The translations under genes were made by a program, and so were the position numbers. From assembly GCA_050731755.1 (NCBI GenBank), contig JBOHPP010000128.1, forward strand, positions 1 to 13,687: a stretch of DNA of 13,687 bases. Direction: 5' to 3'. Below are positions 1 through 6,458 of the stretch, in pieces. Source of the stretch: JBOHPP01 sp050731755. GTDB taxonomy: Bacteria; Methylomirabilota; Methylomirabilia; Rokubacteriales; CSP1-6. Each line of letters starts with the position of its first letter. The first letter of the stretch is position 1. The notes beneath the pieces are model-generated. The model was not told where the DNA came from. It did no database searches and saw only the letters and a program-made list of their open reading frames with translations.

Positions 1-163
1 CTCCCAGGCCACGCGTGCGCGCCCGTCGCACGGTTGGGCGGCGACGCCCGGCGGCCCGCGGACGACGGACGGCGGGCGCCGCGGCATCTGAACCGTCCAG
101 CGCCGCCTGAGAACATCGGACGCCGTCGCCGGGTCGAGGATCGATGATCGCCGAGGTGCTCTC
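1..163. other. Left edge, no recognised gene
   Basis: No convincing coding region is seen here. One plus-strand frame is open from 111 and stops at 165-167, where its TGA overlaps the ATG at 164 by four bases (ATGA). That is the usual geometry of translationally coupled operon genes, so the end of an upstream phosphonate-transport gene might be present. However, the same frame has a stop at 108-110, so any such gene would also be broken. Confidence 0.25.
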
Positions 164-901
164 ATGATCAACGTGCTGGGAATCGGGGTCTCGTCTGCGG
201 GCGGGACGTGGCGCTTGCGCCGGGTGTGTGCGCACCTGGAGACTGGTGAGCTGACCATCGTGGGTCTCGGCTGATCGCCAGACACGGATGGCGTTGCTCG
301 ACGCCGTGACCGCCCGCCAGATTCCGACCGAGGGGCGGGTCTGGATCGACGGGAATCCCGTGATGCCCGAGACGGTCGGTCTGGTGCGCGCCCGCGTCGG
401 CGAGGTCGATCTCCACGGCCCGCTCGCCGATAACCGCTCGCTGCTCTGGAACGTCCTGCTCGTGCCCGGCCAGCGCCCGCAAGCATTGTGGACCTGGCTT
501 CGGCTCGCCGTGCGCGGCGTTCGTGGACCGGCCCTCAAGGCCCTCGACAGTGTCGGCCTCGAGCGGCAGGCCTACGAGCGCGTCGGCGGACTCGATCCCT
601 GGTCCCGCCGCCGGGTGCTCGTGGCGCGCGCACTGGCGGGGGGCCGAGGTCGGTGGTCCTCCGGGAGGTCGACCAGGGGCTCTCGCTCGCCGACGCCGCC
701 GACGTGCTGGGGCTGTTACGGACCCTGGCGCGCTGCGAGCGGCTGACCGTGCTCGTCAGCGCCGCTCACCCGATCCTCGTTCAAACCTTCGCCCACCGCG
801 TCCTGGCCATTGCGAAAGGCGGCGTCGTGTTCGATGCGCCGCCCGGCGGCGCGATCGAGGAATCCACCTGGGCGCCGGCGGCGCTGGCCAAGACGGGCTG
901 A
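164..901 (+). pseudogene. phnC: Broken PhnC-type phosphonate ABC ATPase
   Basis: This looks like the ATPase subunit of a phosphonate/phosphate-ester ABC importer (PhnC family), now broken. The first frame starts at ATG 164 and hits TGA at 272-274, where the P-loop should be. Dropping one base there restores a reading through LLDAV and PTEGRVWIDG. A second shift lies in the six-G run at 638-643, where one base is missing. The last frame then runs to TGA at 899-901. The joined product is about 245 residues, normal for PhnC, and keeps family-like stretches: NVLLVPG, ALDSVGLERQAYERV, ARALAGG, LTVLVS and GGVVFDAPP. All catalytic motifs are damaged: no P-loop GKS/T, LDPWS in place of LSGGQ, a Walker B reading VVLREVD without the DE pair, and no clear Q-loop. 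The homopolymer shift could be a sequencing error, but the motif losses argue for real decay or a non-ATPase relative. PhnK and PhnL fit less well. Confidence 0.75.
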
Positions 902-912
902 CCGAGCGGTAT

Positions 913-934
913 GGAGGGCCATGTCGGGCCCCCC
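913..934. terminator. Possible bidirectional hairpin terminator
   Basis: An 8-base stem with one A/C mismatch pairs 913-920 with 927-934 around a 6-base loop. It lies in the 40-base gap between two convergent 3' ends (the phnC remnant and the minus-strand gene ending at 942). No run of T follows on either strand, so it is not a classic intrinsic terminator. Confidence 0.35.
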
Positions 935-941
935 CATCTCG

Positions 942-1385
942 TTAAGCGCTCCGACGCTTGGCCGCGTGCGACGGTGCCGACCGAATCTTTCGGGCGCTCG
1001 CCTTGGCCAGCGGCCGCCGGCCGCGGGTGGTGATGGCGCTCGCGGGCTTACTGCCCCCTCCGGCCGTGACCTCGTGCGCGATCTCCCCGGCGGCGCCCAT
1101 CGTGGCCTTGACGGCGTGCTCGGCGACCGTCACCAGGTCCCCCCCGATCTCGTTCATCGCCCGGATCGAGCCCCGAACAGCAGCGACCGCGGTCGCGCCG
1201 ACTTCCTTGCCTACGTCCTGGACGCCGGACACGGCGGCGACGAGCGTGCTCCTGACGAGATTGACCACGCCGACCGAAATGGCTTCCCCACTGCTCATCG
1301 TCGTCTGAATCGCGCGCTGCACCGATCCGGCATCAGTTGAGCGCGGCGTCCGACCCTGGGCGATCCTCGGCTTCCTGTCCGCCAT
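942..1385 (-). CDS. Small basic repeat protein, function unknown
   Basis: A 147-residue protein I cannot assign to a named family. The start at 1385 was chosen because AGGAGG lies about 6 bases upstream; the frame is open further upstream but those starts lack such a site. The ends are basic and Ala/Pro/Ser-rich (the C-terminus is Arg/Lys-rich). The middle, residues 40-105, is an amphipathic, probably helical stretch of about 25-residue units: one begins VRSTL at residue 44, the next VRGSI at 70, each with an Asp 13 residues on, and a shorter third unit begins AVKAT at 91. There is no signal peptide or clear membrane segment. Helical Ala/Val repeats with basic tails could suit a phasin-like, membrane-surface or DNA-associated protein, but this is speculation. 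It sits on the opposite strand between the phnC remnant and phnH, sharing an upstream region with phnH. Confidence 0.7.
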   Translation of the reverse strand: MADRKPRIAQGRTPRSTDAGSVQRAIQTTMSSGEAISVGVVNLVRSTLVAAVSGVQDVGKEVGATAVAAVRGSIRAMNEIGGDLVTVAEHAVKATMGAAGEIAHEVTAGGGSKPASAITTRGRRPLAKASARKIRSAPSHAAKRRSA

Positions 1386-1500
1386 CGACGTCCTCCTGTC
1401 GGGTACCATCCGGTTCTCCTCCAGCCCGAGCGCCTGCATTGACTCGCGACTCCCCCTCAGCGGGGCCCCAGGGTAGCCAAGGCCGACCCCGTTCCGCAAC

Positions 1501-1529
1501 ACGTCATTTGTTCGACATCAAACCGTCAC
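1501..1529 (+). promoter_or_regulatory. Candidate Pho box upstream of phnH
   Basis: Three direct 7-base units at exact 11-base steps: ACGTCAT (1501-1507), TCGACAT (1512-1518) and CCGTCAC (1523-1529). They match the enterobacterial Pho-box unit CTGTCAT in its GTCA core, apart from one A in the middle unit. A weak fourth unit, CGTTCCG, lies at 1490. The last unit ends 94 bases before the phnH ATG, in a 238-base divergent intergenic region. No convincing -10 was found. Two copies of AGCGGAGCG (1561 and 1576) lie between the box and the gene. Confidence 0.65.
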
Positions 1530-1623
1530 GGTCTGGCGCGATGCTGGCCTCGGACCGACAAGCGGAGCGAGGACGAGCGGAGCGCCCGGCGCGTGATCGC
1601 CAGGCGACGGGGGAGGGCGAGCC

Positions 1624-2226
1624 ATGAGCGTAGCGCCGCTCAGAGAGACGGGATTCGACCCGGTAGTGGCCGGCCACACTGTGTTCCGCCGGCTCCTGGA
1701 GGCGACCGCCAACCCCGGTGCCGTCGTCGAGCTCGATGGGCCGCACCTGATGGTCCAGCCCGGAAGGCTTGCCGGGGCCTGCGTGCTGCTTCTGGCCGTC
1801 CTCGATGACGACGTGAGCCTGCGCGTGATCGGTCCCCTGGCCGACTCGATCGGCGAGTACCTGCGCTTCAACACCGGCGCCCGCTCGGCGCCGGTGGACG
1901 CGGCGGACTTCGTGTTCGTCACCGGTTCGACGTCGGGGGCGCAGCTCAGCCAGGTCCGTGAGCGCTCCCGGCCAGGCGGCGTCACGCTCATCTATGCGCC
2001 GGAAACCCTGAGCCCGACGCCGTTTGCCCGCTCCGTGACGCTGGCGCTGGCTGGGCCGACCGTGTCCAGCGTCCGCCGCCTGTACGTCTCCGGCATCGAC
2101 CACGCCGAAATCGATCGGCTGCATTCGCTGGGCCACACCCCGCCCGGCGTGGACCTGTGGCTGGCCGCGGGTCAGCGCGGGCTGGCCGTGATTCCGCGCT
2201 CGACCATCTGGATCCGCGAGAGCTAG
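1624..2226 (+). CDS. phnH: C-P lyase subunit PhnH
   Basis: PhnH is a subunit of the carbon-phosphorus lyase core complex (PhnG, H, I and J). With ATP this complex couples a phosphonate to ribose as the first step in releasing phosphate from alkylphosphonates. At 200 residues the protein matches the usual family size (E. coli about 194). Family-like stretches are the N-terminal HTVFRRLLEATANPG, the central LRFNTGA, and the C-terminal PPGVDLWLAAGQRGLAVIPR. The start has GGGAGGG six bases upstream. PhnH is structurally related to PLP-dependent transferases but is not known to bind PLP. No other C-P lyase gene lies within this window, so it is either the edge of a split cluster or an orphan. The Pho box 94 bases upstream suggests PhoB control during phosphate starvation. 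Confidence 0.9.
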   Translation: MSVAPLRETGFDPVVAGHTVFRRLLEATANPGAVVELDGPHLMVQPGRLAGACVLLLAVLDDDVSLRVIGPLADSIGEYLRFNTGARSAPVDAADFVFVTGSTSGAQLSQVRERSRPGGVTLIYAPETLSPTPFARSVTLALAGPTVSSVRRLYVSGIDHAEIDRLHSLGHTPPGVDLWLAAGQRGLAVIPRSTIWIRES

Positions 2227-2229
2227 CGG

Positions 2230-2278
2230 GCCGGCGGCAGCGCGGCGACCGCGGCCGCCCAGGCGGCTGGCCGCCGGC
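2230..2278 (+). repeat. GC-rich inverted repeat after phnH
   Basis: A perfect 9-base inverted repeat, GCCGGCGGC at 2230-2238 and GCCGCCGGC at 2270-2278, with a 31-base loop that itself contains the palindrome GCGGCCGC. It begins four bases after the phnH stop and ends just before the phoB Pho box. It may help end the phnH transcript, but has no T run. Confidence 0.35.
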
Positions 2279-2285
2279 GCCCGGC

Positions 2286-2325
2286 GGTTCACCAAGGATT
2301 TACCCCGGCGTCATGGTCCTGTAAC
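2286..2325 (+). promoter_or_regulatory. Candidate Pho box upstream of phoB
   Basis: Four direct 7-base units at exact 11-base steps: GGTTCAC (2286), GATTTAC (2297), GCGTCAT (2308) and CTGTAAC (2319). All four share T at position 4 and A at position 6, with C or T at position 7. The last unit ends 23 bases before the GTG start of phoB. This points to autoregulation of phoB. Confidence 0.7.
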
Positions 2326-2348
2326 GCGGCGGCCGGAGACTCGGCCTC

Positions 2349-3104
2349 GTGGCCAAGGCAGTCGAGCAGCGGGTGGGGTCGCCGCCGGAGCGTGTCACGC
2401 CGGCCCCCGGTCGCGTGCTGATCGTGGAGGACGAGCCCGACGTCGCCGAGTTGATCCGCTACAACCTCCAGAAGGAGGGGTACGAGGTCCTGCTGGCCAC
2501 CAACGGAACCGACGCGCTGAAGCGGGTGCGCGAGTCACGTCCCGACGTCGTCCTTCTCGATCTCATGGTGCCCCAGCTCAACGGCTGGGAGATCTGCCGC
2601 CGCCTCAAGCAGGACCCGGACACGCGCGGGATCCCTGTGATCATGGTCACCGGTCGCGTCGAGGAGGGCGACAAGGTGCTCGGCTTCGAGCTGGGCGCCG
2701 ACGACTACGTCACCAAGCCGTTCTCGCCGCGGGAGCTCATCGCCCGTATCCGGGCCGTGGTTCGGCGCGGCAAACCCGCTGAGGGAGCGGAGCGGAAGCT
2801 CCACCTCAAGGCCGGCGAGCTTGAGATCGACCGCTACCGCTTCGAGGTTCGCATGAAGAGCCGCACGGTGGACCTCACTCCCAAAGAGTTCGAGCTGCTG
2901 GCGGCGCTGGTCGGAAGCCCCGGCCGCGTGTTCGGCCGCGAAGAGCTGCTGGACCTCGTCTGGGGCCGTGACGGGTTTGTGGAGCCGCGCACGGTGGACG
3001 TCCACCTGGCCCGCCTGCGGGGCAAGTTCGCCGCCGCCCGGCTGCCCGCTCCGGCCATCGAGACGGTGCGTGGCGTCGGCTACCGGTTCCGGGAGTTCGC
3101 GTGA
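2349..3104 (+). CDS. phoB: Phosphate response regulator PhoB
   Basis: A 251-residue OmpR/PhoB-family response regulator. The receiver domain spans about residues 20-137: acidic pair E27/D28, phosphate-accepting D71 in VVLLDLMVP, T101 in VIMVTGR and K123 in YVTKPFSP. The winged-helix DNA-binding domain covers about 150-250 and contains DLTPKEFELLAAL, the recognition-helix region RTVDVHLARLRGK and the closing RGVGYRFREF. The GTG start was chosen from the frame; a weak GGAG lies 10 bases upstream. The N-terminus is about 15 residues longer than in E. coli PhoB. Assignment as PhoB rather than another OmpR-type regulator rests on its place directly before pstSCAB-phoU and on the Pho boxes either side. 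It should be activated by PhoR under phosphate limitation, but no phoR is seen here. Confidence 0.9.
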   Translation: MAKAVEQRVGSPPERVTPAPGRVLIVEDEPDVAELIRYNLQKEGYEVLLATNGTDALKRVRESRPDVVLLDLMVPQLNGWEICRRLKQDPDTRGIPVIMVTGRVEEGDKVLGFELGADDYVTKPFSPRELIARIRAVVRRGKPAEGAERKLHLKAGELEIDRYRFEVRMKSRTVDLTPKEFELLAALVGSPGRVFGREELLDLVWGRDGFVEPRTVDVHLARLRGKFAAARLPAPAIETVRGVGYRFREFA

Positions 3105-3139
3105 ACCGCGCGTTAACGCATTTGTAACAGCGCGTTCAT
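3100..3139 (+). promoter_or_regulatory. Candidate Pho box upstream of pstS
   Basis: Four direct 7-base units at exact 11-base steps: CGTGAAC (3100), CGTTAAC (3111), TTGTAAC (3122) and CGTTCAT (3133). A at position 6 is invariant and position 7 is C or T. The first unit overlaps the phoB stop codon (3102-3104). The box ends 54 bases before the pstS start, so it probably drives the pst operon. Confidence 0.75.
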
Positions 3140-3193
3140 GGGCCGGAAACATCGATGACCGACCATCAACGACAGGGGGAGAGGAGACACGGA

Positions 3194-4165
3194 ATGAAGA
3201 AGCGTGGAATGGTCGCTGTGGCCTTGGCCGCCCTCGGGCTGCTCGCCGGCGTCGCCGCCGCCCAAGTCCAGCTCGATTCGGGGCTGCCCGCCTACCAGGC
3301 GGTCAGCGGGGTCAGCGGGAACATCAGCAGCATCGGCTCGGACACCCTCAACAACCTGATGACCTACTGGGCCGAGAGCTTTCAAAAGTTCTACCCGAAC
3401 GCCAAGATCCAGATCGAGGGCAAGGGCTCCTCGACGGCGCCGCCCGCCCTGATCTCGGGCACGGCCCAGCTTGGCCCGATGTCACGGCCGATGAAGGGCT
3501 CGGAGATCGATCAGTTCGAGAAGAAGTATGGGTATAAGCCCACGCCGGTCCGGACGTCGGTCGACGCGCTGGCCGTGTTCGTCAACAAGGACAATCCCAT
3601 CAAATGTCTGACGGTCCCTCAGGTTGACGCGATCTTCTCCAAGTCGCGCCGTCAAGGCCACCGCGAGGACGCGCGGACTTGGGGCCAGCTCGGCCTCACC
3701 GGCGAGTGGGCGAACCGGCCCATCAGCCTCTACGGCCGCAACTCGGCCTCGGGCACCTACGGCTTCTTCAAGGAGCACGCGCTCAAGAACGGCGACTACA
3801 AGGACGAGGTGAAGGAGCAGCCGGGCTCGGCTTCGGTGGTGCAGGGCGTGACGGTGGACCGCTTCGCCATTGGCTACAGCGGTATCGGCTACGCCACGGC
3901 CGGCGTGCGGGCGGTGCCGCTGGCCGACAAGGAAGGCGCCCAATGCGTGGAGGCCAGTCCGGACAACTCGTACGCGGGGACCTATCCGCTGGCGAGATTT
4001 CTCTACGTTTATGTCAACAAGGCGCCGGGCAAGGCCCTGGATCCGCTCACGCGGGAATTCGTCAAGCTGGTGCTCTCTAGGCAAGGGCAGCAGGACGTGG
4101 TCAAGGACGGCTACTTCCCCATTCCGGCCGCGATCTCAAAGGAAGAGCTGAACAAGATCCAGTAG
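3194..4165 (+). CDS. pstS: Phosphate-binding protein PstS
   Basis: The periplasmic phosphate-binding subunit of the high-affinity Pst ABC importer, 323 residues. The start at 3194 is preferred over an in-frame ATG at 3155 because a purine-rich GGAGAGGAG site lies just upstream and a proper signal peptide then begins at once (MKKRG, hydrophobic core at residues 6-22, likely cleavage after AAA near residue 23). Phosphate-contact segments typical of the family are seen: SIGSDTL at about 46-52, GKGSSTAPPAL at 77-86, MSRPM at 96-100 and GRNSASGTYGFF at 181-192. Two cysteines (138 and 251) could form a disulfide. It is the first gene of a plus-strand run with pstC 13 bases downstream. The Pho box at 3100-3139 suggests PhoB induction. 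Confidence 0.93.
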   Translation: MKKRGMVAVALAALGLLAGVAAAQVQLDSGLPAYQAVSGVSGNISSIGSDTLNNLMTYWAESFQKFYPNAKIQIEGKGSSTAPPALISGTAQLGPMSRPMKGSEIDQFEKKYGYKPTPVRTSVDALAVFVNKDNPIKCLTVPQVDAIFSKSRRQGHREDARTWGQLGLTGEWANRPISLYGRNSASGTYGFFKEHALKNGDYKDEVKEQPGSASVVQGVTVDRFAIGYSGIGYATAGVRAVPLADKEGAQCVEASPDNSYAGTYPLARFLYVYVNKAPGKALDPLTREFVKLVLSRQGQQDVVKDGYFPIPAAISKEELNKIQ

Positions 4166-4178
4166 GGCGGCGTCCATC

Positions 4179-6458
4179 GTGGCCATCCGCACGGAAGCGT
4201 TGCGAACGGGGGGGCCGGCGAGGCCGGCTCCCCCGCTCGCGGTCTCCCACCGCCGCACGGCCCGCCGCATCCTCGCCGACCGCTGGGCCGCCCGCCTCGT
4301 GGTGCTCGGCGGCGTCATCATCATCGCCTCCATCCTGGCCATCCTCCTCGTCATCGCGGTCGAGGTCTATCCGCTCTTCAAGCCGCCGGTGGCCGAACCT
4401 CTGGCCGTGGCCGCGTCGACGAGCGGCCCTGCGACGCCGGGCGACAGCGCGGGCGTCGACGAGTACCGCGAGATCGCCTACGCCGTCACCGATCATGGGC
4501 GCGTCGAGTTCGTGCCGCTCATCGCCGAGCGACGCCTGTCCCCCGTCGTTGTCCCCGGCCTCGCCGGGGCGCGGGTGACGACGGTCGCCCAGTACGGGAG
4601 GGGCCGCCACGCGCTGGGCACGAGCGACGGCCGGGTCATCCCGCTCGAGGTGAAGTTCGAGGTGACCTTCAAGGACGGTGTGCGAACGGTGACGCCAGAG
4701 GCCGTATTCGGCGAGGCCGCGGTGCTCGACCCCGGGCGAGGGCGCGCCATCCGGCGGCTCGCCGTGGCCGCGCCGGCTGCCGGGCCGCTCACGGTGGCCC
4801 AGGTGGGGCCGACCGACCTCATCGTCCAGACGGTGGTCGAGCGCAAGGCCCTCATCGGCGCGAGCCGGAGGGAAGAGTCGCTCCAGCCGCTCCCGGTCAG
4901 CCTGGACGGCGAGGTGAGCGCGCTCGCCCTCGATGGGCGGGGGGAGGACCTCTTCCTCGGGACGTCGCGTGGTCAGGTGCTCCGCTATGACCTGCGCGAC
5001 CCCGCCACCCCCGCGGCGGTGGAGGTGGTGACGCCCGGCACCGGCGCCCCCGTGACAACGCTAGGTTTCCTGATCGGCGACCGCACCCTGGTCGTGGGCG
5101 ACGCAGGCGGGCGTGTCAGCACCTGGCAGGTAGTGCCGCCGCCCGATGGCGGTGTCCCGCGTCTCACCCGTATCTACGAATTTGCTGCGCACGACGCGGC
5201 CGTGACCGCCATCGCCGCCTCCCGGCGCGACAAGGGGTTCATCACCGCCGACAGCGGGGGCCGTCTCCACGTGAGCTACGGCACCTCCGGTCAGACGCTG
5301 CTCCGGCTGGCCGCCCCGACGGCGGACTTGCGTAGCATCGTCTTCGCGCCCAAGGCCGACGGGCTGCTCGCCATTGGCGGTGACGGGCGCCTCGGCCACT
5401 GGCGCCTGGACAACCCACATCCCGAGGTGACCCTGCGCACGCTGTTCGGGGCGGTCTGGTACGAGGGCTACCCCCGGCCCGAGTACGTCTGGCAGTCCAC
5501 CGGCGGCACCGACGACTTCGAGTCAAAGCTGAGCCTCACCCCCCTGGTCTACGGCACGTTGAAGGGGACCTTCTACGCACTGCTCATCGCGGTCCCGCTG
5601 GCGCTGCTCGCCGCCCTCTACGTGAGCGAGTTTATGCACCCGACCATCAAGGGCTACGTCAAGCCCGTGGTCGAGATCATGGCCGCGCTGCCCAGCGTGG
5701 TCCTCGGCTTCCTGGCCGGACTCTGGCTGGCTCCGATGGTGGAGCGCGTGGTGCCAGGTCTGGTCCTGCTGCCCCCGGTGCTGACGGCGGGTATCCTGGG
5801 CGCGCTGCTCCTCTGGCGGGGGCTGCCCGCCCCCGTGCGCGGTCGTTTTCGGCCCGGCGCGGAAGCGCTCCTGCTGGTGCCCGTGGTCCTGGCCGCTGGC
5901 TGGCTGGCCATCGGGCTGGGCGGCCTCGCTGAGGCCTGGCTTCTCAGCGGCGACTACCGCGGGTGGCTCCTTTCCGTGCTCGGGCTTACCTACGACCAGC
6001 GCAACTCGCTGGTGGTGGGCGTGGCCATGGGCTTCGCGGTGATCCCAATCATCTTCACCATCGCCGAGGACTCGCTGGCCAACGTCCCTCAGCACCTGCG
6101 CGCCGGCTCGCTCGCGCTGGGGGCGACGCGCTGGCAGACGGCGCTGAGGATCGTGCTGCCCACGGCCAGCCCGGGGATCTTCTCCGCGATCATGATCGGC
6201 TTCGGTCGGGCCGTCGGCGAGACCATGATCGTCCTGATGGCGACCGGCAACACGCCGGTCATGGACTGGTCGATCTTCAGCGGCTTCCGGGCGCTGTCAG
6301 CCAATATCGCAGTCGAGCTCCCCGAGGCGCCCGAGGGCGGAACACTCTTCCGCGTCCTCTTCCTGGCCGCACTCCTGCTCTTCTGCCTCACCTTCCTCGT
6401 CAACACCGCGGCTGAGCTGGTGCGGCTCCGGCTGCGCCGGAAGTACCGATACCTGTGA
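4179..6458 (+). CDS. pstC: Phosphate permease PstC with beta-propeller insert
   Basis: One of the two membrane subunits of the Pst importer. At 759 residues it is over twice the E. coli length (about 319). One membrane segment (about 40-61) is followed by a region of about 390 residues before the conserved permease core (about 455-745). The core holds the EAA loop that docks PstB (about 630-667, with ALGATRWQTALRIVLP) and GRAVGETM at 676-683. The insert contains WD40-like blades, for example LFLGTSRGQVLRYDL (258-272), LVVGDAGGRVSTWQV (304-318), FITADSGGRLHVSYG (354-368) and LLAIGGDGRLGHWRL (396-410). By topology it should lie in the periplasm. Long PstC forms are known in some Proteobacteria such as Pseudomonas and Vibrio. 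The GTG start has only a weak ribosome-binding site and lies 13 bases after pstS, consistent with coupled expression. Confidence 0.92.
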   Translation: MAIRTEALRTGGPARPAPPLAVSHRRTARRILADRWAARLVVLGGVIIIASILAILLVIAVEVYPLFKPPVAEPLAVAASTSGPATPGDSAGVDEYREIAYAVTDHGRVEFVPLIAERRLSPVVVPGLAGARVTTVAQYGRGRHALGTSDGRVIPLEVKFEVTFKDGVRTVTPEAVFGEAAVLDPGRGRAIRRLAVAAPAAGPLTVAQVGPTDLIVQTVVERKALIGASRREESLQPLPVSLDGEVSALALDGRGEDLFLGTSRGQVLRYDLRDPATPAAVEVVTPGTGAPVTTLGFLIGDRTLVVGDAGGRVSTWQVVPPPDGGVPRLTRIYEFAAHDAAVTAIAASRRDKGFITADSGGRLHVSYGTSGQTLLRLAAPTADLRSIVFAPKADGLLAIGGDGRLGHWRLDNPHPEVTLRTLFGAVWYEGYPRPEYVWQSTGGTDDFESKLSLTPLVYGTLKGTFYALLIAVPLALLAALYVSEFMHPTIKGYVKPVVEIMAALPSVVLGFLAGLWLAPMVERVVPGLVLLPPVLTAGILGALLLWRGLPAPVRGRFRPGAEALLLVPVVLAAGWLAIGLGGLAEAWLLSGDYRGWLLSVLGLTYDQRNSLVVGVAMGFAVIPIIFTIAEDSLANVPQHLRAGSLALGATRWQTALRIVLPTASPGIFSAIMIGFGRAVGETMIVLMATGNTPVMDWSIFSGFRALSANIAVELPEAPEGGTLFRVLFLAALLLFCLTFLVNTAAELVRLRLRRKYRYL

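Noticed and set aside
638..643. Programmed frameshifting in the G6 run of the phnC remnant
   Set aside because: There is no downstream stimulatory structure that I can see, a second unrelated frameshift exists upstream, and the motifs are degenerate.
1561..1584. Direct repeat AGCGGAGCG, two copies 15 bases apart
   Set aside because: Simple purine-rich GC sequence near the phnH ribosome-binding site, only two copies, no clear role.
1504..2295. Minus-strand open frame of 263 codons opposite phnH
   Set aside because: The plus strand encodes a clear PhnH; the antisense product has low-complexity composition.
3155..3193. Upstream ATG for PstS
   Set aside because: It would put 13 charged residues before the signal peptide, while the ATG at 3194 has the better ribosome-binding site.
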